Assembly: GCF_017352215.1 (NCBI RefSeq)
Contig: NZ_CP071444.1
Location: 1,736,001 to 1,800,000, forward strand
Reading direction: 5' to 3'
DNA from: Alkalibacter rhizosphaerae
Lineage (GTDB): Bacteria > Bacillota > Clostridia > Eubacteriales > Alkalibacteraceae
DNA length: 64,000 nucleotides
Below, in pieces: positions 1 through 9,070 of this stretch (its first letter is position 1; each line of letters starts with the position of its first letter). The notes below the pieces were generated by a model. That model was not told the DNA's origin. It saw only the letters and a list, made by a program, of their open reading frames with translations, and made no database searches. The position numbers and the translations under genes are program-made.

Positions 1-58
1 GGCCGATAAGGGCTCCCACCACGTAGGGAGACCACCGTGTCATGGTTAAAAAATTCAT
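1..58 (-). CDS. YeeE/YedE-family sulfur (thiosulfate-type) transporter, N-terminal fragment
   Basis: Only the first 19 codons lie in the window; the gene runs off the left edge. The peptide begins MNFLTMTRWSPYVVGALIG, and the WSPYVVGALIG segment is the typical start of the first membrane helix of YeeE/YedE (DUF395) proteins, which import thiosulfate or other reduced sulfur. The start ATG at 58 follows an AAGGAG site at 65-70. It lies 20 bp downstream of the MBL/rhodanese gene on the same strand, so the two are probably cotranscribed. Family assignment rests on a short piece. Confidence 0.7.
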   Translation of the reverse strand, partial: MNFLTMTRWSPYVVGALIG

Positions 59-78
59 AGGATTCTCCTTCAGTGTCT

Positions 79-1443
79 TTATTTGCCGTGATATGCCTGG
101 TATCCTTTCATGCTTCCTGCAAAATTGAGGACCTTGTCAAATCCGTTTTGCTTCAGGATGCTGATGCCCAAACTGGAACGGACGCCGCTGTTGCAGATGA
201 CCAGGGTAGCTTTGTCTTTGGACAATTCTTGGTGGCGGGTCCGCAGGTCCGGTGCGGGAATGTTGATGGCGCCGTCGATGTGTTTTTCTTCGTAGGCTAA
301 CCGGTCTCGCGCATCTACCAAAACCAGGTTTGGATCGTCTTTGAATGTTTCATACTCTTTCGGGCTGATCTGCTCCACTTTAGATACGGGGGACCCGGAA
401 GCGGCCCAGGCGTGCATGCCGCCTTCCAAAAATCCCATGACGTTGTCCAGGCCGACCCGGTATAGCCACAAGGCTGCCTCTTTTGCAATGTCTGGAGTTT
501 CGGCGACCAGAAGGATGTTTTTATCCGGCGGAAGCACCCAGCCGGCAAAAGTGGGAAGGTTTCCCGTGTGATCCAGGCAGTAAGAATCGGGGATATGAAG
601 ACCGCCGAAAGCGAAATAGCCTCGTACATCCACTACGATGGTATCCTCCCGGGCCATGGCCTCGGAAAACTCTTTTGGATCCATTCTTTGAAGAGGTGCC
701 AATTCGGACAAGGATTTTGGCCCCATGGCATTCAACTTGCTGCCTCGGGAGAAGTGGTCCGGAGCTCCCGGCATGTCTTCCGTCAGCATTTTGATGAATT
801 TATCCACGTCTTTTTCCTGAAGGACCGGATTGTATTTTCGTTCGTAGCCGATGGTGGTGGTATATTTTGCACCCATTGCCTTTCCGCACAGGGAACCGGC
901 CCCGTGGGCAGGATATACTTCGCAGAAATCCGGCAATTTCATCAATTTCTCAAACAGGCTGTTGTACAGTTTTCTGGCCAGTTCATCGGCACGGTTCGGA
1001 AAAAGGTCCGGTCGCCCGGCATCGCCAACAAACAGGGTGTCTCCCACAAAAGCGGCTACCGGTTCGTCGGAAGTTGCGGTATCAGTGACGACGTAGCTGA
1101 TGTGTTCCGGGGTATGACCCGGTGTCTCCAGCACCTGAAATTTCATGTCTTCCAGGTAAAATTCCGTTCCTTCTGCAATCCCCACATGGTCAAATTCCGC
1201 CTTGGCGGAAGCGGGCATGTAGATGTCTGCACCTGTTCTTTTGGCCAACTCCAAATGGCCGGAGATGAAGTCGGCATGAAGGTGGGTCTCCAGAATATGG
1301 GTGATCTTCAAACCCAGCGATTCTGATTCCCGAATGTAGAGGTCCACATCCCTGCTAGGATCCACGACGGCACAGGACTTGTCTCCTGCAACGATGTAGG
1401 AACTGTGTGCGATTTTTTCGATGTAATAGTGTTTTACTCTCAT
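79..1443 (-). CDS. CstB-like MBL-fold / double rhodanese protein (persulfide dioxygenase-sulfurtransferase type)
   Basis: A 454-residue cytoplasmic protein. Residues 1-250 form a metallo-beta-lactamase fold with the metal site THLHADFISGH (His54, His56, Asp58), as in the persulfide dioxygenase/glyoxalase II branch; Phe follows the Asp, as in many rhodanese-fused relatives. Two rhodanese-like domains follow: a first without an active cysteine (LVAETPDIAK at the loop) and a second with Cys417 in ICNSGVRSS. MBL, pseudo-rhodanese, rhodanese is the order known for staphylococcal CstB, which oxidises persulfides and yields thiosulfate. It sits between an SLC13-type transporter and a YeeE-type importer. 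The exact substrate is inferred. Confidence 0.85.
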   Translation of the reverse strand: MRVKHYYIEKIAHSSYIVAGDKSCAVVDPSRDVDLYIRESESLGLKITHILETHLHADFISGHLELAKRTGADIYMPASAKAEFDHVGIAEGTEFYLEDMKFQVLETPGHTPEHISYVVTDTATSDEPVAAFVGDTLFVGDAGRPDLFPNRADELARKLYNSLFEKLMKLPDFCEVYPAHGAGSLCGKAMGAKYTTTIGYERKYNPVLQEKDVDKFIKMLTEDMPGAPDHFSRGSKLNAMGPKSLSELAPLQRMDPKEFSEAMAREDTIVVDVRGYFAFGGLHIPDSYCLDHTGNLPTFAGWVLPPDKNILLVAETPDIAKEAALWLYRVGLDNVMGFLEGGMHAWAASGSPVSKVEQISPKEYETFKDDPNLVLVDARDRLAYEEKHIDGAINIPAPDLRTRHQELSKDKATLVICNSGVRSSLGISILKQNGFDKVLNFAGSMKGYQAYHGK

Positions 1444-1483
1444 GGTATCGTCCTTTCTTTGTTGGAGTGGGATGGTGATCGTG

Positions 1484-3273
1484 TCAAATGTAGAAAAGAT
1501 AGGTCATGAAAACGGCGACGACGAGAAAGAGCAAGGTCATGCCGCTTCCGGCTTTTATGTAATCCTTATTTTTATACCCGCCCGGGGTCAACAGAAACGC
1601 GTTGACTTGATGGGTGGGGAGTATAAAAGAATTGGAGGTGCTGACGGCTACCAGGAGTGCCAGGCCTCTTGGATCCATTTGGAAGGAATCGGCCATGAGG
1701 ACCACCAGGGGTACCAGCAAGACGGCGGCGGCCACGTTGGACATGAAAAGGCTGAAAAGGGTAGCCAACAAGCCGATAACGAACAATACGGGGATGGGGC
1801 CCCATCCGGAAATAGCTCCCATAAGCAGGTCGGCCGTCCATTTTGCAGCTCCGCTTTGATCGAAGGCGGTGCCAAGGGGATCAGGCCGGCAAGGAGAAAG
1901 ACCGTTTTCCAGTCGATGGCCTTGTAGATCTCTTCTTTTGGAATGGCGCCAGTGAGGATCATCAGCATGGAGCCGGTGAAAAAGGCCAGGGAAAGTTGTA
2001 CCCCCAGCATGATCAGGCTCAGGGAGAGGATCAACGCCAGCAAGGCGAATTTTTGCTTGCCCTCCAGCTCTGCTGCATCGGGTCGGGGGATGTCCGTCAC
2101 AACTACCAGATCCCTGTTTTCTTTTAGTTTGACCAGATCCTGCCAACGACCGAACACGATCAATTCGTGACCGGATCGTAGAGGATGGTGAAAGGGGGAG
2201 ACCCGTACACCGTCCCTGCTGACGCAGGCAATGGGTTCTATATTGAAATTTTTCCGAAAGGCCACTTCGGAAAGGTATTTTCCATGGAGGGAAGAGTGGG
2301 GCGGAAGGATGATTTCCGCAAATCCGGCCGTGTCTTCATTTTTGATGGGTTCAAAAACGTCCAGGGAGTTTTTAACGATCAAGCCGGTTTCTTCTGCAAA
2401 AAGTCGGACGTCCTTTTCCGAACCCAATATGGCCAGCACCTGCTGGGAGCGGAAACGGGTCTTGCGCCAGGGCGCATAATCCACGCTGCCATTTTCCGAC
2501 AAGGCAAGAAGATGAAGGCGGTATCGGCTCCAAAGGGGAGATTCATCCAAGGTTTTTTCAAGAAGGGTGCTTTCTGATGTGACCACCGCTTCCCATACCG
2601 TATCGGGAAGGGAATACCGTTCCTTCAGGAATTCCTGGTGGTTTTTGTTGGAAGCGGAGGGAGCTTTGGGGAGGACTTTGGATCCGACGGCGAGAAAGTA
2701 CCCGATGCCGGCAAGGAGCAAGGCCAGGCCGATGGGCGTGACATCAAACAAGCCAAAACGGTCCACTCCATGCTGGGTGAGAAGATCGTTTAGTACGATC
2801 AAAGGTCCGGAAGCAACCATGGTCAAAGTACCGCCCAAAATAGCGGCAAAACCCATAGGCATCAGGAATTTAGACGGATGATATCCGGTTTTTGCGGAAA
2901 TTTTTCGAACAACGGGAAGGAATAGAGCGGCAGCACCGATGTTTTGCATAAAGGCGGACAAAAGTCCCACTGTTGCAGAAACCAACACCAGGATCTTTTT
3001 CTCGCTGTTTCCGGCATACTTGGCGATACCCTGGCTCAAGCGCTTCATCAGTCCGGTCCGATCGATGCCGTATCCCAACAACATGACGCCCATGATGGAG
3101 ACGACGGCGTTGCTGGAAAACCCGGAAAAAGCTTGAGAAACTGGTATGATTTTTGACCAGGCCAACAGGACCATGATCAGGATGGCCACCAGGTCGGAAC
3201 GAAGTTTTTCCGTAGAAAAAAGGACAATGGCGATCAGAAGGATGCCAAAGGTAAGTAGAATGTCGTTTGTCAT
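1484..3273 (-). pseudogene. SLC13/DASS-type anion transporter with TrkA-C regulatory domains, interrupted by one frameshift
   Basis: The first frame (from ATG 3273) encodes membrane helices, the helix-hairpin region near QNIGAAALFLPV, a soluble middle with two TrkA-C-like segments, then more helices. At about 1876-1879 the reading frame is lost inside a GGGG run (CCCC on the coding strand). After adding one base the protein continues in the next frame (GTAFDQSGAAKW... SNVAAAVLLVPL) to a stop at 1484. Members of this family import sulfate or related anions. The gene is the first of three on this strand; ATG 3273 follows GGAG. The break lies in a homopolymer, so it may be a sequencing error rather than decay. 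Confidence 0.75.
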
Positions 3274-3320
3274 GGTTCACACTCCAAAAATTTAGTGGAA
3301 TTATGGGATGGAACGATTTC

Positions 3321-3329
3321 ATTATAACA
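3321..3329 (-). promoter_or_regulatory. Extended -10 promoter of the sulfur operon
   Basis: On the minus strand TG-T-TATAAT (positions 3329 to 3321) lies about 50 bp upstream of the transporter start. The same TGTGTTATAAT string is seen before the NSS transporter and before aroB. No good -35 is visible, as expected for an extended -10 site. Confidence 0.5.
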
Positions 3330-3365
3330 CAAAACATGGAAAACAAGTAAAATTGGTACAATGTA

Positions 3366-3398
3366 CAAAACAGCGTCAACCTTTGGAGTTGACGCTGT
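3366..3398 (-). terminator. Intrinsic terminator of the NYN/LOTUS gene
   Basis: An 11-bp perfect stem (3370-3380 with 3388-3398, seven-base loop) is followed on the minus strand by TTTT. It lies just past the minus-strand stop at 3402. Confidence 0.75.
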
Positions 3399-3401
3399 CT
3401 G

Positions 3402-4163
3402 TCATACCGGTTTATCTGATTTGATTTTTACGAAGTAGTGGTTTATATGAGGATGATTTGACTTTCTTGCCTGAACTTCAAACTGTTTCAGGGAGTTGAT
3501 CAATGGAGTCAGCTTGGCATGACCATAGTTTCTGGTGTCAAAATCCGGATATCGGATATTGAGGCGCTTGCCCACTTCTCCCAGATAGGCCCAGCCGTCT
3601 TCGTCGGAACTCTCCCGGATGATGGTGACCAAAGCATTGACCAATTCTTTTTTGTTGCCCATGTCGTTCTTTTGCTGGCCGGTTTTCACCGTTTTTCCGG
3701 CTGTGGAGTTTCCGTTGCTTCCGCCGGTGCCCGCCAGTACTTCCAGGTATTTGAATTTTTCGCAGGCAGAGATGAATGGCATGGGTGTCTTCTTTTCTCC
3801 CATTCCCACCACATATTTCCCGGCTTCCCGTAGACGGGCGGCCAGACGGGTGAAGTCGCTGTCGCTGGATACGATGCAAAAGCCTTCCACATTGTTGGAG
3901 TAAAGGATGTCCATGGCGTCGATGATCAGTGCTGCATCGGTGGCGTTTTTACCGGTGGTGTAGCTGTATTGTTGAATGGGCGTGATGGAATAGTTCAATA
4001 AAACCGATTTCCAGGATGTGAGGTGAGGGTTGGTCCAATCCCCGTAGATCCGTTTGATGGTAGGGGTCCCATGATTGGACAATTCATCCAGGATGAATTT
4101 TATGTATTTTTCTGATACGTTGTCCGCATCGATGAGGACGGCGATTTTCCGATCGTTTTCCAT
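3402..4163 (-). CDS. NYN (PIN-like) domain protein with C-terminal OST-HTH/LOTUS domain
   Basis: A 253-residue soluble protein. Residues 5-140 are a LabA/NYN-type PIN-like domain, with the acidic metal-binding cluster visible as LIDADN (Asp12, Asp14) and SSDSDF. Residues about 170-248 look like an OST-HTH/LOTUS domain, a small RNA-binding fold (WAYLGEVGKRLNIRYPDF). The family is predicted to be RNA-cleaving or RNA-binding; no specific target is known. It is a single gene, divergent from the small membrane protein at 4329, with its own terminator. Confidence 0.85.
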   Translation of the reverse strand: MENDRKIAVLIDADNVSEKYIKFILDELSNHGTPTIKRIYGDWTNPHLTSWKSVLLNYSITPIQQYSYTTGKNATDAALIIDAMDILYSNNVEGFCIVSSDSDFTRLAARLREAGKYVVGMGEKKTPMPFISACEKFKYLEVLAGTGGSNGNSTAGKTVKTGQQKNDMGNKKELVNALVTIIRESSDEDGWAYLGEVGKRLNIRYPDFDTRNYGHAKLTPLINSLKQFEVQARKSNHPHINHYFVKIKSDKPV

Positions 4164-4328
4164 AGAGCACTCCTTGTTTGTTATTTCTATCTATATGTTT
4201 AAGTATAGACAAAAGAGGCTCCCTATGCAACAGAAAACCAAATCCCTGACGGAAAGAGTGGAATATTCTATCAAAAAAAGGGTATAAGAGGTAAATAGCA
4301 TATTGTTTAGGAAAAGGGGTCATGTGGA

Positions 4329-4733
4329 ATGAAGTTGCCGAAAAAATTCTCGAAATGGTGGTTTTTATTTGCTCTGTTGATTTTTGCCGTTGTGGTTGGG
4401 GCCTTTTTGTATGTGCCCTGGACACTGGGTTCGGAGATCACCATGGAAAATATCCAGGGATTTGCCCTGTTGGGAGGTATTGTAGCATTGGTATTGGCAG
4501 GAGGGGGATTCTTTGGCGGCCGGGTGTTTTTTGTCCTTGGATTGCTGGTGAATCTCTTTGGCTTGGGATACATGATCTACCTTGCCATGGCTCGAACCGC
4601 TCAGGGATGGAGCGATCTGGTCAGCATCATGTCCTATCTGTTCCTGGCGTCCCTGGGGATCCTCTTGGGGATCATCGGACAGCTGATCGCATCCATCCGA
4701 CGGGTGGGGAAAGAACAGAAGATAAAGAAATGA
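4329..4733 (+). CDS. Small four-helix membrane protein, function unknown
   Basis: A 134-residue protein with a basic N-terminus (MKLPKKFSKWW) and four hydrophobic segments at about 10-30, 40-60, 62-82 and 100-120, ending in a short lysine-rich tail. I do not recognise a family. It lies 36 bp before the aldehyde dehydrogenase on the same strand, so cotranscription is possible. An overlapping alternative frame starting at 4322 is less hydrophobic and was not chosen. Confidence 0.6.
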   Translation: MKLPKKFSKWWFLFALLIFAVVVGAFLYVPWTLGSEITMENIQGFALLGGIVALVLAGGGFFGGRVFFVLGLLVNLFGLGYMIYLAMARTAQGWSDLVSIMSYLFLASLGILLGIIGQLIASIRRVGKEQKIKK

Positions 4734-4769
4734 AATTTTGAAATAAATGAAAGAAAGAAGGAATGATCC

Positions 4770-6143
4770 ATGGACATACGAAAAATCGTTGGAGAACAGC
4801 GACGCTTTTTTCTACGGGGACGCACCTTGGATTTGGCGTTTCGTTTGCAATCATTGAACGCCCTGAAAAAATATCTGGAAGTATCGGATCAAGCCGTTTT
4901 TCAGGCATTGAAGCTGGATCTGGGCAAGTCGGAAGCAGAAGCCTACTTGACAGAGTACAGCATCGTCATGGAAGAATTGGACAAAACGATCCGACAGCTT
5001 CCCAAGTGGGTGAAGGACAAGAAGGTGTCCACTCCCTTGGTGCTCCAACCGGCCAAGTCTTTCATCGTACATGAACCCTACGGTGTGGCACTGGTCATGG
5101 CCCCCTGGAATTATCCCTTTCATCTTTCCATCCTCCCCCTTGTAGGTGCCGTTGCTGCGGGGAACTGCGTGGTGTTGAAGCCATCAGCTTACGCACCTCA
5201 TACGTCGTCTTTGCTGGCGGAAGTGGTGAAAAACGTCTTCGATCCTCAACACGTCACTGTGGTGGAAGGTGGTCGGAAAGAAAATACGGATTTGTTGGAT
5301 CAGCGATTCGACAACATTTTCTTTACCGGAAGCACCAATGTGGGAAAGGTGGTCATGGAGGCGGCATCCAGGTATTTGACGCCGGTGACACTGGAACTGG
5401 GCGGAAAAAGTCCCGTCATCGTAGACGATACTGCCGATCTGAATCTGGCGGCCAAGCGGATCGTCTTTGGAAAATTCATCAATGCAGGGCAAACCTGCGT
5501 GGCGCCGGATCATGTGCTGGTCCATGGCAGCGTCCGCAACGAGCTGGTGGAGAGGATCTCCTACTGGATCCGCCGTTATTATCCCATGAAAGAAGAAGGA
5601 ACCATTCCCAACTATCCTTCCATGGTCAACGAAAAACACTTTGACCGGGTGGTGGGGTTGATGGAGGAAGAAAAGATCGTCATCGGCGGCAGCCACAACG
5701 TGGATCGTTTGTTTATTGAACCGACGGTCATGGTGAATGTGGACTTTTCCAGTCCCGTCATGGGGGAAGAGATCTTCGGACCGGTTTTGCCCGTCATCGC
5801 CTATGACAAGTTGGCGGATGTGATCCAGCTGATGGCCCATCAACCAAAGCCTTTGGCCTTGTATTTGTTCAGCAAGAGCAAAAAAGTGCAGCGAAAGATC
5901 CTTCGTCGTGTTTCTTTTGGCGGTGGATGCATCAACGACACCGTCGTTCATCTGGTCAACCCGAATTTGGGATTTGGAGGGGTTGGGGACAGCGGCATGG
6001 GGACTTATCACGGAAAGCATACTTTTGATGTTTTCACTCATGAAAAGAGCATAGTGTCCAAAGGAAGTTTCCTCGATTTTTCCCTGCGGTATCGACCCTA
6101 CACCAAAGGAAAGATGTTTTTCCTGAAAAAATTCCGAGGTTGA
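4770..6143 (+). CDS. NAD(P)-dependent aldehyde dehydrogenase, class 3-like
   Basis: Oxidises aldehydes to acids. The 457-residue length and lack of an N-terminal extension fit the short, class 3 (fatty/aromatic aldehyde) group. The proton-abstracting Glu209 lies in LELGGKSP and the nucleophile Cys243 in NAGQTCVAPD. PWNYP near residue 113 is the usual coenzyme-site motif. The C-terminus ends in basic and hydrophobic residues (KMFFLKKFRG), as in membrane-associated fatty aldehyde dehydrogenases. The substrate cannot be read from the sequence. Confidence 0.9.
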   Translation: MDIRKIVGEQRRFFLRGRTLDLAFRLQSLNALKKYLEVSDQAVFQALKLDLGKSEAEAYLTEYSIVMEELDKTIRQLPKWVKDKKVSTPLVLQPAKSFIVHEPYGVALVMAPWNYPFHLSILPLVGAVAAGNCVVLKPSAYAPHTSSLLAEVVKNVFDPQHVTVVEGGRKENTDLLDQRFDNIFFTGSTNVGKVVMEAASRYLTPVTLELGGKSPVIVDDTADLNLAAKRIVFGKFINAGQTCVAPDHVLVHGSVRNELVERISYWIRRYYPMKEEGTIPNYPSMVNEKHFDRVVGLMEEEKIVIGGSHNVDRLFIEPTVMVNVDFSSPVMGEEIFGPVLPVIAYDKLADVIQLMAHQPKPLALYLFSKSKKVQRKILRRVSFGGGCINDTVVHLVNPNLGFGGVGDSGMGTYHGKHTFDVFTHEKSIVSKGSFLDFSLRYRPYTKGKMFFLKKFRG

Positions 6144-6153
6144 AAGAAGAGGA

Positions 6154-6181
6154 TTGCACAGATCCGATCCTGTGTTATAAT
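6154..6181 (+). promoter_or_regulatory. Sigma-A promoter of the NSS transporter
   Basis: TTGCAC (6154-6159), a 16-bp spacer and TATAAT (6176-6181) with an extended TG at 6173-6174, 35 bp before the transporter start. Confidence 0.65.
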
Positions 6182-6215
6182 GTGTCTTGGCTATAATGGA
6201 AAGGAGACACATTAT

Positions 6216-7565
6216 ATGAACAAACGAAGTGAATTTTCCGGTCGGCTGGGCTTTATTCTGGCTGCTGCCGGTTCGGCTGTGGGGTTGGGAAACATTTGGC
6301 GTTTTCCCTACTTGGCGGCAAAGTATGGTGGAGGACTTTTTGTCCTGATCTACATCTTTTTTATCGTCACATTTGGATATGCCATCATGTCCAGTGAGAT
6401 CGCACTGGGTCGAATGACCCGACTGAGTCCAGTGGGGGCTTACCAGAAGATCGACAAGCGATTTGGATTTGTCGGGGTTATCGCCGTTTTGGTGGCAGCC
6501 TTGATCGTTCCGTATTACAGTGTAATCGGAGGTTGGATTTTCAAATATCTGGTCACTTACGCATCGGGCGGATATTTGGAAGCGGCGTCCGATTCCTTTT
6601 TTGTGGATTTCATCACCGCACCGGCAGAACCGGTGCTTTGGCAGATCGCCTTCGTGTTGATTTCCGCATTTGTGGTATTCAAGGGGGTCAAAAACGGGAT
6701 CGAGAAGATCAATCGGGTCCTGATGCCTGCCTTGATCGTCATATCCTTGGCCATTGCCTTTTATGGTCTTACCCTTCCTGGAGCAATGGATGGATTGGCC
6801 TATTACCTGATCCCCGACTTCAGCCGATTTTCTGTAGAAGGAGTGTTGGCGGCTCTGGGTCAAATGTTTTACTCCCTGTCTTTGGCCATGGGGATCATGA
6901 TCACCTACGGCTCCTACCTGAGCAAGGAAGACAACATCGACAGATCCGTTCGTCATATCGAGATTTTTGATTCCGGGGTGGCCATGCTGGCGGGATTCAT
7001 GATCATTCCTGCAGTTTTCGCCTTTTCCGGAGGGAGCCGGGAGGCCCTTGGCGCCGGACCGGGGTTGATGTTCATCACCTTGCCAAAGGTGTTTGCCGCC
7101 ATGGATTTTTCTTCCCTGGTGGGGTTGGGATTTTTCCTCATGGTTCTATTTGCAGCGGTGACTTCCGCCATTTCCTTGCTGGAGGTGGTGGTTTCCACCC
7201 TGTGCGATCGATTCGGCATCAGCAGGACCAAATCTGTTTTGTGGACCACGGTTTTTGTTATTATTATGGGGATGCCCTCTTCCTTGGGCAACGGAATATG
7301 GTCCCACATCACCATTTTGGATCTGCCCATCCTGGATTTCTTTGATTTTGTCACCAACGCCGTGTTGATGCCACTGGGTGCACTGTTTATGAGCATCATG
7401 CTGGGTCATTTCGTTCCGGAGGAAGAAATGGAGAAAGAGATGGGTTTGGTGAAAAAGGGGAAAAAGATTTTTTACCGGATCATGATCAAGTATGTGGCAC
7501 CGATCTTCATTGTGGTGATCCTCCTCAGCTCCGTATTGAGTACCTTCGGCATCATTACATTGTAA
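6216..7565 (+). CDS. Neurotransmitter:sodium symporter (NSS) family transporter
   Basis: A Na+-coupled importer of amino acids or related amines in the cytoplasmic membrane. The 449-residue protein shows the family N-terminus: GFILAAAGSAVGLGNIWRFP, which contains unwound TM1 and the substrate/Na+ site, followed by about 11 hydrophobic segments. The ATG at 6216 was chosen because AAGGAG at 6201-6206 is correctly spaced; an in-frame ATG at 6180 lies inside the promoter. Bacterial members of this length often have 11 helices. The ligand is unknown. Confidence 0.9.
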   Translation: MNKRSEFSGRLGFILAAAGSAVGLGNIWRFPYLAAKYGGGLFVLIYIFFIVTFGYAIMSSEIALGRMTRLSPVGAYQKIDKRFGFVGVIAVLVAALIVPYYSVIGGWIFKYLVTYASGGYLEAASDSFFVDFITAPAEPVLWQIAFVLISAFVVFKGVKNGIEKINRVLMPALIVISLAIAFYGLTLPGAMDGLAYYLIPDFSRFSVEGVLAALGQMFYSLSLAMGIMITYGSYLSKEDNIDRSVRHIEIFDSGVAMLAGFMIIPAVFAFSGGSREALGAGPGLMFITLPKVFAAMDFSSLVGLGFFLMVLFAAVTSAISLLEVVVSTLCDRFGISRTKSVLWTTVFVIIMGMPSSLGNGIWSHITILDLPILDFFDFVTNAVLMPLGALFMSIMLGHFVPEEEMEKEMGLVKKGKKIFYRIMIKYVAPIFIVVILLSSVLSTFGIITL

Positions 7566-7686
7566 GAAAAATGCATAATCAGTAAAAATATTCAAAATAT
7601 TTTCGGATAATTCTTGCTCTTGCTTATTGGATGTATTAACATGTTTGTAAAAGATGCTATAAATTCAAATTGATTTGGGTGTGTGA

Positions 7687-8952
7687 ATGGTGAGCAAAGA
7701 CAACAACATCGAGGGTTTTCGACCACAAGATTTCAAAGATGGATTCCGCGTATTGACCAACCTACTGGACCGATCCAAGGTAGGTTTCGTTTTGATGGGG
7801 GAAGATTTCAACGTCCTGGATGCCAACGAGTCTTTTGCCGACATGCTTGGATATGAGTTGGAAGAAGTGAAAAAACTCCACCTTTGGGATTGGAATCCGG
7901 AATTCGATGCCGAAGAAATGGAGAGCCTTCGCGAAAACAAGACTTGGTTCAACGCGATCCTGGAACAAAAGAACCGGCGGAAAGACGGCAAGTTGCTGGA
8001 TGTCATGGTGTCTGTGGACGCCAAGATGATCGGCGGGGAGGTCCTGTCCTTTTGCATCATGGTGGACCAGACGGAAAGAAAACGGTTGGAACGGGCCTTG
8101 GAACGCAAGGAAGCGAGGCTGAACAGCTTTGTGGAGAATTCCAAGGACATCCTCTTCGGGCTGGATTCCCAAGGGATCATCTCTTATTTTTCGCCTAATG
8201 TAAAAAAACTCTACCGAATGGATCCCCGGATGTTTTTGGGGAAAAACTATGTGGATTTCATCCTTCCCGAGTATCGGGACGACATTCGAAGCAAAGTGGC
8301 TGCCATTATTGACGGAGAAGTGGAACACGCCTCCGCAGAATACCAGATCTACGGAATGGATGGAAACACCCACTGGGTGGCCACCAGTTTCAGCCTGTCT
8401 ATGAACGACGACGATCGTTTGGAAGTGATCGGCATCTCCCGCCATATCGACGAACAAAAGGCATACGAGGAGCGGTTGACGTATTTGAGCTTCCACGATG
8501 CGCTGACGGGACTATACAACCGGGCTTACTATGAAGACGCCATCGCCCGATTGGAAAAGGGAAGAAGTGCCTATCCCATCACCGTCTTCTCCATGGATAT
8601 TGATGGATTGAAAGCAGTCAACGACACCATAGGCCATCATGAAGGGGACAAGCTGATCATTCGATGTGCCGATTTTCTGCGATCCATATTTCGAACGGAA
8701 GACCTGATCGCCCGACTCGGAGGGGATGAGTTTGTGGTTCTGCTGCCGAGAACCGGGGAAGAATTTGTTCTGGAAGTGGAAAAGCGTCTTTTAAGAGAAC
8801 TGGAGATATTCAACAAAGGAGAAAAAGTTCCCCTGTCCTTGTCCTACGGCTTTGCCACCTCCTACAATATGGACGATCCCATCCATCAAACCTACATCAA
8901 GACGGATGACCTGCTGCTGGATGCCAAACGAAAAAGAATCAACGACATGTAG
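7687..8952 (+). CDS. PAS-PAS-GGDEF diguanylate cyclase
   Basis: A 421-residue cytoplasmic signalling protein. Two PAS domains (about residues 20-135 and 145-255) precede a GGDEF domain (about 270-420) with an intact active site RLGGDEF near residue 345, so synthesis of c-di-GMP is expected. No RxxD inhibitory site and no membrane segments are evident, so the signal is probably cytoplasmic and sensed by PAS. The Shine-Dalgarno site is weak. A strong terminator overlaps the stop codon. Confidence 0.9.
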   Translation: MVSKDNNIEGFRPQDFKDGFRVLTNLLDRSKVGFVLMGEDFNVLDANESFADMLGYELEEVKKLHLWDWNPEFDAEEMESLRENKTWFNAILEQKNRRKDGKLLDVMVSVDAKMIGGEVLSFCIMVDQTERKRLERALERKEARLNSFVENSKDILFGLDSQGIISYFSPNVKKLYRMDPRMFLGKNYVDFILPEYRDDIRSKVAAIIDGEVEHASAEYQIYGMDGNTHWVATSFSLSMNDDDRLEVIGISRHIDEQKAYEERLTYLSFHDALTGLYNRAYYEDAIARLEKGRSAYPITVFSMDIDGLKAVNDTIGHHEGDKLIIRCADFLRSIFRTEDLIARLGGDEFVVLLPRTGEEFVLEVEKRLLRELEIFNKGEKVPLSLSYGFATSYNMDDPIHQTYIKTDDLLLDAKRKRINDM

Positions 8953-8974
8953 CCTCCCAAGTGGAGGCTTTTTT
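8951..8974 (+). terminator. Intrinsic terminator after the GGDEF gene
   Basis: AGCCTCC / GGAGGCT, 7 bp with a five-base loop, followed by six T. It overlaps the TAG stop. Confidence 0.85.
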
Positions 8975-9070
8975 CATGTTCCGTTGATTTTGGATGTTCA
9001 TTTGCAAGGAGTTGGTGTATAATCGTATGGTTGATTAGTCAAACATAAGGAACGAAGGACGGATGTCATA

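Noticed and set aside
5184-6956. 590-codon open frame on the minus strand
   Set aside because: It is the antisense shadow of the aldehyde dehydrogenase and NSS genes; no ribosome site, no family resemblance.
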